The position numbers and the translations under genes are program-made. 64,000 nt of DNA. Source: JBGAJN01 sp044224905. GTDB lineage: Bacteria > Verrucomicrobiota > Verrucomicrobiia > Limisphaerales > JBGAJN01. The DNA lies in contig JBGAJN010000003.1 of assembly GCA_044224905.1 (NCBI GenBank), positions 186,001 through 250,000 on the forward strand, read 5' to 3'. Shown here in pieces: positions 1-7,876 of this stretch (positions are counted from its first letter, which is position 1; each line of letters opens with the position of its first letter). Under the pieces are notes generated by a model, which worked only from the letters and a program-made list of their open reading frames with translations, was not told where the DNA came from and did not search any database.

Positions 1-2976
1 TTTGGCAATAGCGTCTCCACTAAAGCGGGCCAGTTCGTTACAAACCTTTTCGTTTTCCCGGTAACCAATAGTCGCATCGATGTGCTCATTGGTGCGATCA
101 CAACCGATCAGGACAAGGGCGCCATCACTCACATGGAGATCAAGCGGATCGAGGACGATGATCTGCCGCGTACCGCGGGCGCGGCGGCGTTGGATGGGCG
201 GCTCTTCTATTACGCATACATCAATCTCGAAAATGGTTTCGTCACCCGCGGCACCTCCACGAGTCCTGAAGCGATGGCGCGCCAGCTATTCTTCCCCCCA
301 AACACGCGCTTCCTGCAAATGATTGCCGACCCGGTTGGACCTCGCGTGGCGAGCGCTGCGTTCACCACGCCGGATAGCGGCATTCCGGTGCAGTTGCCCG
401 AGATAGATCTAGAATATCCGTACCATGAAAGCTACGGAGCGGCGGTCATCTTGGACCCTTTCGAACCGCCCTTTGGTGGCGATACTGACGGCGACGGGCT
501 TTCCGATGACATTGAGTTCGTCATTGGTTCCAATCCTTTGGCGTGGAGCACGGCCGGTGACGGGATCAGCGATGGCGCTAAACTCGCCCAAGGACTCGAC
601 GTATTGTCGGGCGCGAGTTTCCCGCAAGGCGTTATTGCCAGCCTCCCGCTTTCCGGTGAAGCGCGAGAAGTGGTGCTCGCCGGCACGACGAATGGCGTCG
701 GCCAACTGGCCTACGTTGCGAACGGAAGTGGGGGCCTGGCGATCGTCAATGCGTCGCAGTTTCAGAAACCCGTTGTTGTCAGCCGATTGGCTTTGCCGGG
801 GACTGCTTCAGATGTGGCTGTAGATGCCACGTTGCCGATTGTGGTGGTCGCTGCGAACGAAGGCGGCCTGCATTTTGTCAACGTGGCCGACCCGGTCCGG
901 CCGCAATTGATCCGTTCCGTGAGCGGTTTCAACATTACTCAAGTCGAAATTATTCGCGGCGTCGTTTATGCCACCTCAGGGACGCAGATCTGGTCGTACG
1001 ATCTGACCGCCGGTACGCCTTTGCAGTCGCTGGATTTGGGTGGCTCCGCGATCACAAGCCTCGCGGCTGAAGGATTGTTCCTTTACACGCTCTCTGCCGG
1101 CAGCGTTCTCCGGGCGATCGACGTCACCGATCCTTTGCTGATGCAAGCGCGCGGTTCGTTGACATTGCCCAGTGTCGGCGGCCGGGTTTTCGTGGGAAGT
1201 GGCATAGCATATATCGGTGCGGACACCGGCTTCGCCGGAGGCTTTGTCACGGCCAACGTGGCGAACCCCAATGCCCTCGCGCTCATTAGTGGCGTGGATT
1301 TAAATAGCGTCGCCGGCCGGAAAATCGTCGCCAACGGCTCAGGTCTGGCCGTGGCCGTAGGCAACCCCGGTGGCGCTGGTGGCGGGGCTGTGCTCGACGT
1401 GATGGACGTTTCCGATCCCGGCAACACGGGAGCATTCTTGGTGCGTTACCGTTTGCCCGCGCCGCCTCTGAGCGTGGCTCTCGGGTCGGGCATTGCGTAT
1501 GTCGCGGATGGATCGGCTGGCTTGCAGGTGATCAATTACCGTTCATTCGACGGACTCGGCATTCCGCCCTCGGTCAGTTTGAGCAACACGTTTACGATGA
1601 CCGATGCGACCAATGGCTTCGCGGAGAGTGGCAAAGCTGTTCGCACGGCGGCCAAGATCACCGATGACGTGCAAGTGCGCGACGTGGAGTTTTACCTCGA
1701 CGGGGTCAGGCAGTTCACGGATGTGAGTTTTCCGTTTGAATACAATTTCGTAATTCCCACCCGCAGCGTTGCTAAAACCAATTTCACCCTTCAGGCCAAG
1801 GCCACTGATTCGGGCGGTAATACAAATTGGTCGGCAATGCTCAACATCACGATCACACCAGACATGACTGCGCCGCGAGTTACGCAGACGTTCCCATCGG
1901 CCTACGGTTTCGCCGGTGCATCGGCCAACATATCCGCCTACTTCTCTGAACCGATTGATGCCGGGACACTATCGGCGGCTGATTTTCAGGTGACGTTCCT
2001 CGGTGCGGATGGAGTTCCCGGCACTTCGGATGATCTACTGGTGACCAACGGCGTGATCTCTTATCGCGCCGATTTGAACGCAGCCGTCCTCACGTTCGGA
2101 ACGAATCTCCCTGCCGGTGCGTATCTGGCAACGGTTAGCCCGCCCGTCGCCGACCTTGCCGGCAACCCGCTGCCCGCCGCTTACTCGTGGCAGTTCTACG
2201 TCATCGGTGGGCAGGACTCCGATTCCGACGGGCTTCCCGACATTGTAGAAGTTGCCCTCGGCCTCGATCCGCACAAGGCTTCGACTTACAACGATGGCAT
2301 CCTCGACGGCAACCGTGACTTGAATGGCGACGGACTCAAGGCGGCGTGGAAAATTCGTTACGGATATGATCCGCTCAAACGCGACAGCTTGAATGACGGC
2401 ACCTTCGACAAGGACCGCGACCCGGACAACGATGCCCTGACGAATTTGCAGGAGCAGCAATACGGCACTAATCCGTTCAAGGCCGACACCGACGGCGATG
2501 GCTGGAGCGATGAGGCGGAAATTGTGGCGGGAAGCAATCCGTTGGATCCCACGAGCCGGCCGGCGATGGTGGTGGTGGCGACGCCGCCGGTGAAGATGGT
2601 TTTGCCGCAAACCGATGCCGTTCTAACAAACTTCCAGTCCGGCTGGGTGGCGACACCTCCCGTACAGCTGGTTCTGCCCACGAGTGCCGGAACATCCGGC
2701 GTTACGGGTTCAGTCTGGGTGGCTTCGCCTCCAATAACGATCAGCCTGCCGATTTCCGTCACCAACGCCGCCTCGTTGGTAGGTGCCGTCTTTGTTGGGC
2801 AGCCGCCCGTCCAGTTGGTGCTGCCCGCGTTGGACAACGGAACGAATGCCACGCCCGGCCTATTCGTGGCGCAGCCTCCGGTGCAAATCTCGTTGCCGTC
2901 GGCCATTGCCGGCACCAATGCCGGATCCGTCACCGTGGCGCAGCCGCCGGTGCGCATTCAATTTCTCCCGCCCTGA
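1..2976 (+). CDS. Large secreted repeat protein, 5'-truncated (TSP3-like calcium repeats, LVIVD-like blades, C-terminal PPV repeats)
   Basis: The frame is open from base 1, so the N-terminus lies outside the window; the GTG at 82 is only an internal candidate. Asp-rich DTDGDGLSDD-type repeats (thrombospondin type 3-like, calcium binding) sit near nt 480-560 and again at 2215-2560. Between about 640 and 1540 are repeated blades of the LVIVD kind (YVANGSGGLAIVN, YVADGSAGLQVIN), suggesting a beta-propeller. An Ig-like segment follows (1570-1860), then an SbsA-type Ig-like segment beginning TAPRVTQTFPS. The last ~135 residues are six copies of a unit ending V(A/G)xPPVxxxLP. There is no enzyme motif. 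It is probably an exported or surface structural protein, first gene of a three-gene run with gaps of 19 and 10 bp. Confidence 0.8.
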   Translation, partial: FGNSVSTKAGQFVTNLFVFPVTNSRIDVLIGAITTDQDKGAITHMEIKRIEDDDLPRTAGAAALDGRLFYYAYINLENGFVTRGTSTSPEAMARQLFFPPNTRFLQMIADPVGPRVASAAFTTPDSGIPVQLPEIDLEYPYHESYGAAVILDPFEPPFGGDTDGDGLSDDIEFVIGSNPLAWSTAGDGISDGAKLAQGLDVLSGASFPQGVIASLPLSGEAREVVLAGTTNGVGQLAYVANGSGGLAIVNASQFQKPVVVSRLALPGTASDVAVDATLPIVVVAANEGGLHFVNVADPVRPQLIRSVSGFNITQVEIIRGVVYATSGTQIWSYDLTAGTPLQSLDLGGSAITSLAAEGLFLYTLSAGSVLRAIDVTDPLLMQARGSLTLPSVGGRVFVGSGIAYIGADTGFAGGFVTANVANPNALALISGVDLNSVAGRKIVANGSGLAVAVGNPGGAGGGAVLDVMDVSDPGNTGAFLVRYRLPAPPLSVALGSGIAYVADGSAGLQVINYRSFDGLGIPPSVSLSNTFTMTDATNGFAESGKAVRTAAKITDDVQVRDVEFYLDGVRQFTDVSFPFEYNFVIPTRSVAKTNFTLQAKATDSGGNTNWSAMLNITITPDMTAPRVTQTFPSAYGFAGASANISAYFSEPIDAGTLSAADFQVTFLGADGVPGTSDDLLVTNGVISYRADLNAAVLTFGTNLPAGAYLATVSPPVADLAGNPLPAAYSWQFYVIGGQDSDSDGLPDIVEVALGLDPHKASTYNDGILDGNRDLNGDGLKAAWKIRYGYDPLKRDSLNDGTFDKDRDPDNDALTNLQEQQYGTNPFKADTDGDGWSDEAEIVAGSNPLDPTSRPAMVVVATPPVKMVLPQTDAVLTNFQSGWVATPPVQLVLPTSAGTSGVTGSVWVASPPITISLPISVTNAASLVGAVFVGQPPVQLVLPALDNGTNATPGLFVAQPPVQISLPSAIAGTNAGSVTVAQPPVRIQFLPP

Positions 2977-2995
2977 GTCTCAAACTCCAAATTAC

Positions 2996-4207
2996 ATGTC
3001 TATGAAATCCCAATTCAAACTCAACCCGATCACGCCCCGCCTCGCTTGGTTGCTCCTCGCGGCGGCCTTGCCCTCCGCGACGACGCTGCTGGCGCAACCT
3101 TTCTCCAGCGGCAGCACCGGTTCGTATGGCGCGATGAACATCACCACGAACACGACACTCGCGTTGCCGGCGGATGGGATATTTAACTGCACCACCATTA
3201 CCGTCGCCTCCAACGCCACGCTCACGTTCACGCGCAACGCCCTCAATACGCCCGTGTACCTGCTGGCCCAGAGCAACATTCTCATCCAGGGCAGCATTAA
3301 TCTTAACGGCTCCCTCGGAACCATCACGGCCGGCGGTGCCGGCGGTCCCGGCGGATTTGATGGTGGCCCGTCCGGTCAATTCGGATTCTCACCGGGGCCG
3401 GGCCAGGGACCTGGTGCCGCTCGCGTGGTGACGAATGAATCCGTTGCCGGGAATGCCAGCTTCGGAGCCGTGGGCATCCAGCCGTACGGCGGCGGCCAAC
3501 CACCCGCCGGTCCTATCTACGGCAACGCCCTTCTCATGCCCTTGGTCGGCGGTTCCGGCGGCGGTGGTAACGTCAGCCCGCAGTTCTCCGGTGGTGGCGG
3601 TGGTGGCGCAATCCTCGTCGCGTCTTCCACGGAGATCAGTTTGCTGACCGGGACGATCATTGCGCGTGGCCGGGGGGCATCTGCCGATGGAGTCAACGAA
3701 CAATCCCAAGGCGGCTGCGGCAGCGGTGGCGGCGTCCGATTGCTGGCTCCGGTGGTGCGGACCGGGGCGACCCGCGTCGATGTTGGCTCGGCGTTCAATT
3801 ACGGCGGCGCCGGACGCGTCCGCATTGACACCACGGACCGCCGTTTTATCGATGGCAATACCGCGGGCGGCGCGCCGTTCACCGTGGGAGCCAACATGGC
3901 GTCATTCCCGAATCCGCTGCCCAAGCTGAGCATCGTGGAAGCCGCCGGCACCGTCATCGCCGAGGGTTCAGGCGCCCCCGTTCAGATTCAGTTGCCCTTC
4001 GGCTCAACCACCAACCGCACCGTCACCGTGTTGGCGCGCGATTTCAATTCGAGCGTCAACGTCGACGTCGTGCTGATCCCGGAATCGGGCGCCGCGGTGA
4101 AATACCAGACCACCATCGACAACCTCTCCGCCAATCCCGCCAGCAACGTCGTCAACGTCGTCGTTCCGGTGAACACCGTGGTGAACGTGAAAGCGTGGAC
4201 CCGCTGA
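2996..4207 (+). CDS. Secreted Gly-rich beta-structure protein
   Basis: About 403 residues. The start is placed at the ATG at 2996 (a second ATG is at 3002) because it follows the upstream stop by 19 bp and opens a Sec signal peptide (KLNPITPRLAWLLLAAALPS, cleavage near LLAQ). The frame is open further upstream, but that part overlaps the preceding gene. The mature part has Thr/Asn-rich strand repeats, then a very Gly-rich stretch (GGAGGPGGFDGG, GGSGGGGNVS, GGGGGGAI) resembling filamentous haemagglutinin or beta-helix surface proteins. No catalytic motif is visible. It is likely co-transcribed with its neighbours as part of a secreted structural set. Confidence 0.7.
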   Translation: MSMKSQFKLNPITPRLAWLLLAAALPSATTLLAQPFSSGSTGSYGAMNITTNTTLALPADGIFNCTTITVASNATLTFTRNALNTPVYLLAQSNILIQGSINLNGSLGTITAGGAGGPGGFDGGPSGQFGFSPGPGQGPGAARVVTNESVAGNASFGAVGIQPYGGGQPPAGPIYGNALLMPLVGGSGGGGNVSPQFSGGGGGGAILVASSTEISLLTGTIIARGRGASADGVNEQSQGGCGSGGGVRLLAPVVRTGATRVDVGSAFNYGGAGRVRIDTTDRRFIDGNTAGGAPFTVGANMASFPNPLPKLSIVEAAGTVIAEGSGAPVQIQLPFGSTTNRTVTVLARDFNSSVNVDVVLIPESGAAVKYQTTIDNLSANPASNVVNVVVPVNTVVNVKAWTR

Positions 4208-4217
4208 CCGGAGAGTT

Positions 4218-5006
4218 ATGATGCCTCCTCGTGATCGCGACCCGCAACGTGCTTCCGGCAACGCACCGGATGCGCTGCCGCCTTCACGGTCCGGCGGCTT
4301 GACGCGGCCGGCCGGACGCTGGTCGCCGTGGGTTGTCGCCGCGCTCGCGCTGTTCGGTTGGTCCGCGACGCTCGCCGAGGCGGCACCCACACTCAGTGGC
4401 GTCGCGACCACGAACCTGGCCGGGACCAATATCACCGTTCCCTTCAGCTTCACGGGAGCCACCAACGTCGTGGCCCTGCAATTCGATGTCGTGTACGACT
4501 CCACCAATCTGAACTCCGGCACGGCGTTTGGCGGAACGGCGGCCGGATTGCACGCCGTCAGTTCCTCGGTCATCAGCAATGGCGTGCGCCGCGTCCTGGT
4601 CTATTCGCTCACCAACGGCTTCCTGCAAAACGGAGTGATCGTAAACGTGCCCCTGGGGATTTCCGCGCTCGCCCTCCAGGGCGTCACCGGACTGACGATC
4701 ACCAATCCCGTCCTCTCCGATATCAACGCCCAAGCGGTCGCGCCCGTCACGCTGGTTCCCGGGAGCATCTTCATCAGCACCGCGCTGCCCGCGCGCCTCG
4801 GCACCGTGTTGCGCTCGCCCAATGGACAGGTGCAATTCGCCGTCACCGGTGGCAATCAACAGTCCTATCTGATTCAAGCGTCGACGAACCTCGTCGATTG
4901 GACATCCATCGCGACCAATGCCGCGGCGGGCGGCTTGATCAATTTTCTCGATAACAAGTCCACCAATTTCCCCATCCGCTTCTACCGCGCCATCGTCGCC
5001 CCGTAA
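4218..5006 (+). CDS. Secreted cohesin-like domain protein
   Basis: 262 residues, preceded by a GGAGAG ribosome site at about 4211. A polar ~34-residue N-tail precedes a hydrophobic segment (WVVAALALFGWSATLAEA), read as a signal peptide or anchor. Residues ~60-190 have the alternating pattern of a cohesin-like domain (VPFSFTGATNVVALQFDVVYD; later VNVPLGISALALQGVTGLTI). The last ~50 residues (SYLIQASTNLVDWTS ... RFYRAIVAP) match the C-terminal module shared by several secreted proteins in this window (the endonuclease at 29226, the FG-GAP protein at 36391, the protein at 46081). It may act as a scaffold or binding partner on the cell surface. No dockerin was recognised in the window. Confidence 0.65.
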   Translation: MMPPRDRDPQRASGNAPDALPPSRSGGLTRPAGRWSPWVVAALALFGWSATLAEAAPTLSGVATTNLAGTNITVPFSFTGATNVVALQFDVVYDSTNLNSGTAFGGTAAGLHAVSSSVISNGVRRVLVYSLTNGFLQNGVIVNVPLGISALALQGVTGLTITNPVLSDINAQAVAPVTLVPGSIFISTALPARLGTVLRSPNGQVQFAVTGGNQQSYLIQASTNLVDWTSIATNAAAGGLINFLDNKSTNFPIRFYRAIVAP

Positions 5007-5042
5007 GTCGTGCGGGCCACTGCACGGGACGTAGCGCCATCT

Positions 5043-5222
5043 GCGGACCGGAACCGCGGCCGAAAGCCGGGGCTAGCTTCAAAGCGTCTCTCCGAGACGC
5101 GGGAGGGCGCGCAGGGAAAATCCGACTGGCCAAGGCTGAAGGGAAGTTTTAGGCTCCATCGCGTGGAAGTGATAAACGACGATCTGGTCGCTCAACTCTA
5201 CTATTAGGCCGACCGCCACACC
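5043..5222 (+). repeat. Interspersed R element, copy 1 (ends just before orphan ORF 5223)
   Basis: A ~180 bp element beginning GCGGACCGG and ending 0-10 bases before an ATG. It recurs at 5993-6161 and 7706-7876. Shared landmarks are a hairpin around CCGGCCGAAAGCCGG, a 7-bp stem GCGTCTC-TCC-GAGACGC, the string GGGAAAATCCG, GAAGTTTTAG, and a small hairpin CGAC...GTCG followed by GCTCAA. The end (ATTAGGC) resembles the GTTRRRY core of an integron attC site with one change. The whole gap 5007-5222 holds no gene that I can support. Confidence 0.75.
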
Positions 5223-5618
5223 ATGAAAACTCGAACGTTCATTTGGTTGGCACTTTGTGCCCAGGTTGCGTTTCTCATTTTTTCAGTATTTTCCAGTCCC
5301 GAAGTGCATGGAGAGTTGCAACTCGCGCAAGAGGAGTTGCGGAAAGGGAACTCCGACTTGCCGAGGCTCACATATCGTCGCTCTGATTCTAGTGAGACGA
5401 CCGTAGATTATGACCCGACCAAATCAGTGAGCGAGAACCTGATTGCGCGGGCCATCCTGAGATTATCCATGGCGGATGATGGCTATCAGCATATTGTTTC
5501 TGTCTCGATGGTTTTTGCGTTGGTGCACCTAATGTTTTTGATTGTGATTCTCGTGCTAAACCGACGGACGAATCACAGAATTGACCGCACCACCGCATCG
5601 CCTGATCACCGCCCCTGA
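5223..5618 (+). CDS. Orphan small membrane protein (131 aa), cassette-like
   Basis: Not recognised. The protein opens with a hydrophobic segment (FIWLALCAQVAFLIFSVFSS), has a polar middle of ~65 residues, and a second membrane span (IVSVSMVFALVHLMFLIVILVL) before a basic tail, so two membrane passes with the middle probably outside. The coding sequence is visibly more AT-rich than its neighbours. It starts directly after R element copy 1, and its stop lies at the start of a duplicated gene-tail module. Size, base composition and position fit a gene carried on a cassette. No function can be inferred. Confidence 0.6.
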   Translation: MKTRTFIWLALCAQVAFLIFSVFSSPEVHGELQLAQEELRKGNSDLPRLTYRRSDSSETTVDYDPTKSVSENLIARAILRLSMADDGYQHIVSVSMVFALVHLMFLIVILVLNRRTNHRIDRTTASPDHRP

Positions 5619-5641
5619 ACTAGATTCCCTTAAACACAAAA

Positions 5642-5667
5642 CGAGCCGGAGGTTTCCCTCCGGCTCG
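5642..5667 (-). terminator. Rho-independent terminator (copy A)
   Basis: 11-bp perfect stem CGAGCCGGAGG / CCTCCGGCTCG with a 4-base loop; read on the minus strand it is followed by TTTTGTGTTT. It lies just after the stop of the minus-strand gene fragment at 5726. Confidence 0.75.
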
Positions 5668-5725
5668 TTGGTTTTGGAAACCCTCCGTGCCTCTGCGCCT
5701 CGGTGGCCAATTCCCTTCCCGCGCC

Positions 5726-5854
5726 TTAGCGCGCCTCGATGTTATAGAGGTCCGTCAGGCGGTCGCGGAGATAGATGCAGTCGGTGGTGGTATCGCCGGA
5801 GGGTTGCCAGTTCGGATCGAAGTTCACGAACTGTCCGTTGGGATGGCGTGCGGT
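5726..5854 (-). pseudogene. 3'-end fragment of an unidentified gene, copy A
   Basis: Read on the minus strand it encodes a tail ending CIYLRDRLTDLYNIEAR followed by a TAA stop, preceded by RHPNGQFVNFDPNWQPSG. The same tail occurs at 6685-6813. Upstream of GCACGCCATCC the two copies diverge, so each is a fragment, not a whole gene. The parent family is not recognised and no full copy is in the window. Confidence 0.6.
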
Positions 5855-5886
5855 GCCCGGTGGGGCGAGCGTCCGCGCGAGCCGGC

Positions 5887-5938
5887 GGTAGGGTCATCGC
5901 GCTGCGATGACCGGTCGGCGCAGCGCGCCGACCCTACC
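5887..5938. repeat. GGTAGGGTC...GACCCTACC palindromic element
   Basis: Perfect 9-bp terminal inverted repeats (5887-5895 and 5930-5938) enclosing a GC-rich centre. Related GTAGGG/CCCTAC elements lie at 43154-43227 and inside the coding region at 46150-46236. Together with copy A and R copy 2 this accounts for most of the gene-free stretch 5619-6161. Confidence 0.65.
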
Positions 5939-5992
5939 AACCGAATCGAACCCACCGAACCATTCAGCCGTCGCGTTGGGACTCGGCAACCC

Positions 5993-6161
5993 GCGGACCG
6001 GAACCCCGGCCGAAAGCCGGGGCTAGCTTCAAAGCGTCTCTCCGAGACGCGGGCTGACGCGAAGGGAAAATCCGGCTGGCCAAGGTTGAAGTGAAGTTTT
6101 AGGCTCCGCCCGTGGAAGTAGGAAACGACAATCCTGTCGCTCAATAGCAATGTAAGGCGCT
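5993..6161 (+). repeat. Interspersed R element, copy 2 (ends at ORF 6162)
   Basis: Begins GCGGACCGGAACCCCGG with a perfect hairpin CCCCGGC-CGAAA-GCCGGGG, then GCGTCTC-TCC-GAGACGC, GGGAAAATCCGGCTGGCC, GAAGTTTTAGGC, and a CGACA-ATCC-TGTCG hairpin. It ends GTAAGGCGCT immediately before ATG. It is shared with 5043-5222 and 7706-7876; copies 2 and 3 also share the preceding GGACTCGG(G)CAACCC. Confidence 0.75.
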
Positions 6162-6503
6162 ATGAACACATACCCAATCAGGCGGAAGGATGGGTTCCTT
6201 CACGCATTTGAGATTGGAAACACGTTTATGACCATGGGGGCCATCAAGCGGATACCGCGGTCTGTTGAAGGCGTATCGTCAATAAAGAAGCAGTGGCGCT
6301 CAGATGATCACCTTGCGTTTACGTACAACGGAGAATCTTGGATAGTAAACGAGCCTTGGGGTGACAACAGCCGCTACTGGATCGGCCCACTCAATGCCAA
6401 GGATCACGCCCTTAACGTAGAGCCAATTCACGATGCATTTGTCCGTTATCAATCACCTGTTGTGCGGCTCTGGTCGCGGTTTCGTCAAGCGACCGGCGGC
6501 TAA
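6162..6503 (+). CDS. Orphan small soluble protein (113 aa), cassette-like
   Basis: Not recognised. A soluble protein without signal peptide or membrane span, rich in Trp, Tyr and Arg in its second half (YNGESWIVNEPWGDNSRYWIG; SPVVRLWSRFRQA). AT-richer than the surrounding genes. The ATG follows R element copy 2 directly, and the TAA stop lies inside GGCTAATCATGCGCTGCAG, which looks like the R''-L'' half of an integron attC site. That layout (core, few bases, ATG, ORF, stop within attC) is typical of gene cassettes. The function is unknown. Confidence 0.6.
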   Translation: MNTYPIRRKDGFLHAFEIGNTFMTMGAIKRIPRSVEGVSSIKKQWRSDDHLAFTYNGESWIVNEPWGDNSRYWIGPLNAKDHALNVEPIHDAFVRYQSPVVRLWSRFRQATGG

Positions 6504-6577
6504 TCATGCGCTGCAGCGAAAGGCGGGAGGCCGCCGCGGTTGCAAGCGGTGCGCCTGATGGCCGCCGCTCCTGAGCT
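6498..6577 (+). other. attC-like half site, truncated
   Basis: GGCTAAT followed by CATGCGCTGCAG and a GC-rich imperfect hairpin ending GCCGCTCCTGAGC. This is the order R''-L''-stem of environmental attC sites, but the expected L'-R' end (…GCAGCGTTAGCC) is missing and the duplicated module begins there (CTAGATTCCC). The identification is inferred from motif resemblance only. Confidence 0.4.
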
Positions 6578-6602
6578 AGATTCCCATTGAAACAAAAACC
6601 AA

Positions 6603-6624
6603 AGCCGGAGGTTTCCCTCCGGCT
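6603..6624 (-). terminator. Rho-independent terminator (copy B)
   Basis: 9-bp stem AGCCGGAGG / CCTCCGGCT with a 4-base loop; read on the minus strand it is followed by TTGGTTTTTGTTTC. Confidence 0.7.
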
Positions 6625-6684
6625 CGTTGGTTTTGGAAACCCTCCGTGCCTCTGCGCCTCTGTGGCAAATTCCCTTCCCGCGCG

Positions 6685-6813
6685 TTAGCGCGCCTCGATG
6701 TTATAGAGGTCGGTCAGGCGGTCGCGGAGATAGATGCAGTCGGTGGTGGTATCGCCGGAGGGTTGCCAGTTCGGATCGAAGTTCACGAACTGTCCGTTGG
6801 GATGGCGTGCGGT
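6685..6813 (-). pseudogene. 3'-end fragment of an unidentified gene, copy B
   Basis: Same C-terminal tail as copy A (ending LTDLYNIEAR, TAA stop). The frame stays open upstream through the 21-bp array, but that part has the array's heptad pattern and not a plausible continuation of the gene, so I treat only the shared part as gene-derived. Confidence 0.55.
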
Positions 6814-6913
6814 ATCGGAAATTGCCGTTCTCAGGGGGATCAGCGAGGGAATGTTGGTCCGCCAGCAGGCCGAAAACGTGGAATTCGGTGGAAATGGGTG
6901 TAATTCCATGGAA

Positions 6914-7501
6914 ACCAATGTCTTGCCGCGCGGAAACCATGTCAGTTTCGTCCAAACTGATGTCAGTTTTTCCAAAACCGATATTGTTTTTGGCAAAACC
7001 GACATGGTTTTCAGCGAATCTGACATTGTTTTTGGCCAACCTGACATTGTCCCCAGCCGACCTGACATGGTTTCCGCTGAACCTGACATCAGGTTGGAGC
7101 CGGCTGACATCATCCCGCTCACGGCTGACATCAGGTTGGAGCCGGCTGACATCATCCCGCTCACGGCTGACATCAGGTTGGAGCCGGCTAACATCATCCC
7201 GCTCACGACTGACATAAGGTGGGAGCCGGCTAACATCATCCCGCTCACGGCTGACATCAGGTGGCACCGCCAAGACATCATCCCCAGCGCGGCCGACATC
7301 AGTCTGGACGCTCCTGACATTGGATGCGGCGGACCTGACATCATGCCGCAGCGAACTGACATCAGGTGAGCGGCGGCTGACATCACCCGCCGAGGGTCTG
7401 ACATCGGTTTCACCCGGAACAGCCTCATCGGCGCTGGGCCAGACATCGTCTCTGGCGAAAGGGACATCGTCCCGGCGGCGCAAGACATCTTTCGGCGGGC
7501 G
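6914..7501. repeat. 21-bp phased array, 28 units, core TGACATC
   Basis: Reading units of exactly 21 bp from 6914, the triplet pair GAC-AT falls at the same place in nearly every unit (GAC at 7001, 7022, 7043 ... 7484, always 21 apart). Each unit has a conserved ~8-base core (nCTGACATC) and ~13 variable bases; the middle units alternate AGGTTGGAGCCG and ATCCCGCTCACG. The first units carry degenerate AATGTC, CATGTC and GATGTC cores, and one unit (7418) is badly degenerate. Because 21 is a multiple of 3, long frames stay open on both strands (heptads ADIxxxx or DVxxxxx), but I do not support any of them as genes: all frames are equally open and one plus frame has a stop at 7367. Confidence 0.9.
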
Positions 7502-7585
7502 GAGAGTGGAAGACGGTGGGACGGCTGTCTCAGCCGTCCGCCGGAGGGGTGGAAAACGAGGAATTGCCGGTAAGCGGTGCCTTGA

Positions 7586-7694
7586 GTCCCGCGAGGGACG
7601 CCTGACCCTAGCCCGGCGTTTCAACGCCGGGTGCGAGGGGTGAAGCGGTCGAGTCCCGAAGGGACGATTGAAAGTTCAGCCGTCCCTGCGGGAC
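7586..7694. repeat. Cluster of short palindromes (GTCCC-n-GGGAC type)
   Basis: GTCCC-GCGA-GGGAC (7586-7599), CCCGGCGTT-TC-AACGCCGGG (7612-7631), GTCCC-GAA-GGGAC (7653-7665) and GTCCC-TGC-GGGAC (7682-7694) in succession. Together with copy B, the 21-bp array and R copy 3 they fill the gene-free stretch 6504-7876. REP-like; no transposase gene is nearby. Confidence 0.7.
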
Positions 7695-7705
7695 TCGGGC
7701 AACCC

Positions 7706-7876
7706 GCGGACCGGAACCCCGGCTTAAAAGCCGGGCTAGCTTCAAAGCGTCTCTCCGAGACGCGGGAGGGCGCGCAGGGAAAATCCGGCTGGCCAAGGTT
7801 TCGGTGAAGTTTTAGACTTCAACTCGTGGAAGTGATATACGACAATCCTGTCGCTCAATCTTACTGTTAGCCCACT
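7706..7876 (+). repeat. Interspersed R element, copy 3 (ends at ORF 7877)
   Basis: Same landmarks as copies 1 and 2. The first hairpin has changed on both arms (CCCGGCTT..AAGCCGGG against CCCCGGC..GCCGGGG), so pairing is kept. It ends CTGTCGCTCAATCTTACTGTTAGCCCACT directly before ATG; GTTAGCC fits the attC core GTTRRRY except for one base. Confidence 0.75.

Larger units (their letters stand above)
5599..5854. repeat. Duplicated module, copy A (gene tail + terminator)
   Basis: From CGCCTGAT through CTAGATTCCC, a strong hairpin, and the 3' end of a minus-strand gene up to GGATGGCGTGCGGT. The same order recurs at 6552-6813, with divergence immediately after GCGGT. It overlaps the last bases of the orphan ORF at 5223. 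Confidence 0.8.
6552..6813. repeat. Duplicated module, copy B (gene tail + terminator)
   Basis: Second copy of the module at 5599-5854 in the same orientation, near identical over about 240 bp, with scattered substitutions and a changed base of the terminator stem. It diverges right after GATGGCGTGCGGT. Confidence 0.8.

Noticed and set aside
5010..5207. 65-residue ORF over R element copy 1
   Set aside because: Frame lies wholly in the repeat and is broken in the other two copies.
6914..7501. CRISPR-like array
   Set aside because: Repeat core is ~8 bp with 13 bp variable part; far too short, no cas genes, no leader.
6701..7624. Long minus-strand ORFs (267 and 307 residues) and plus-strand ORFs across the 21-bp array
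   Set aside because: They arise because a 21-bp period keeps every frame open; no start context, no homology, several frames equally good.
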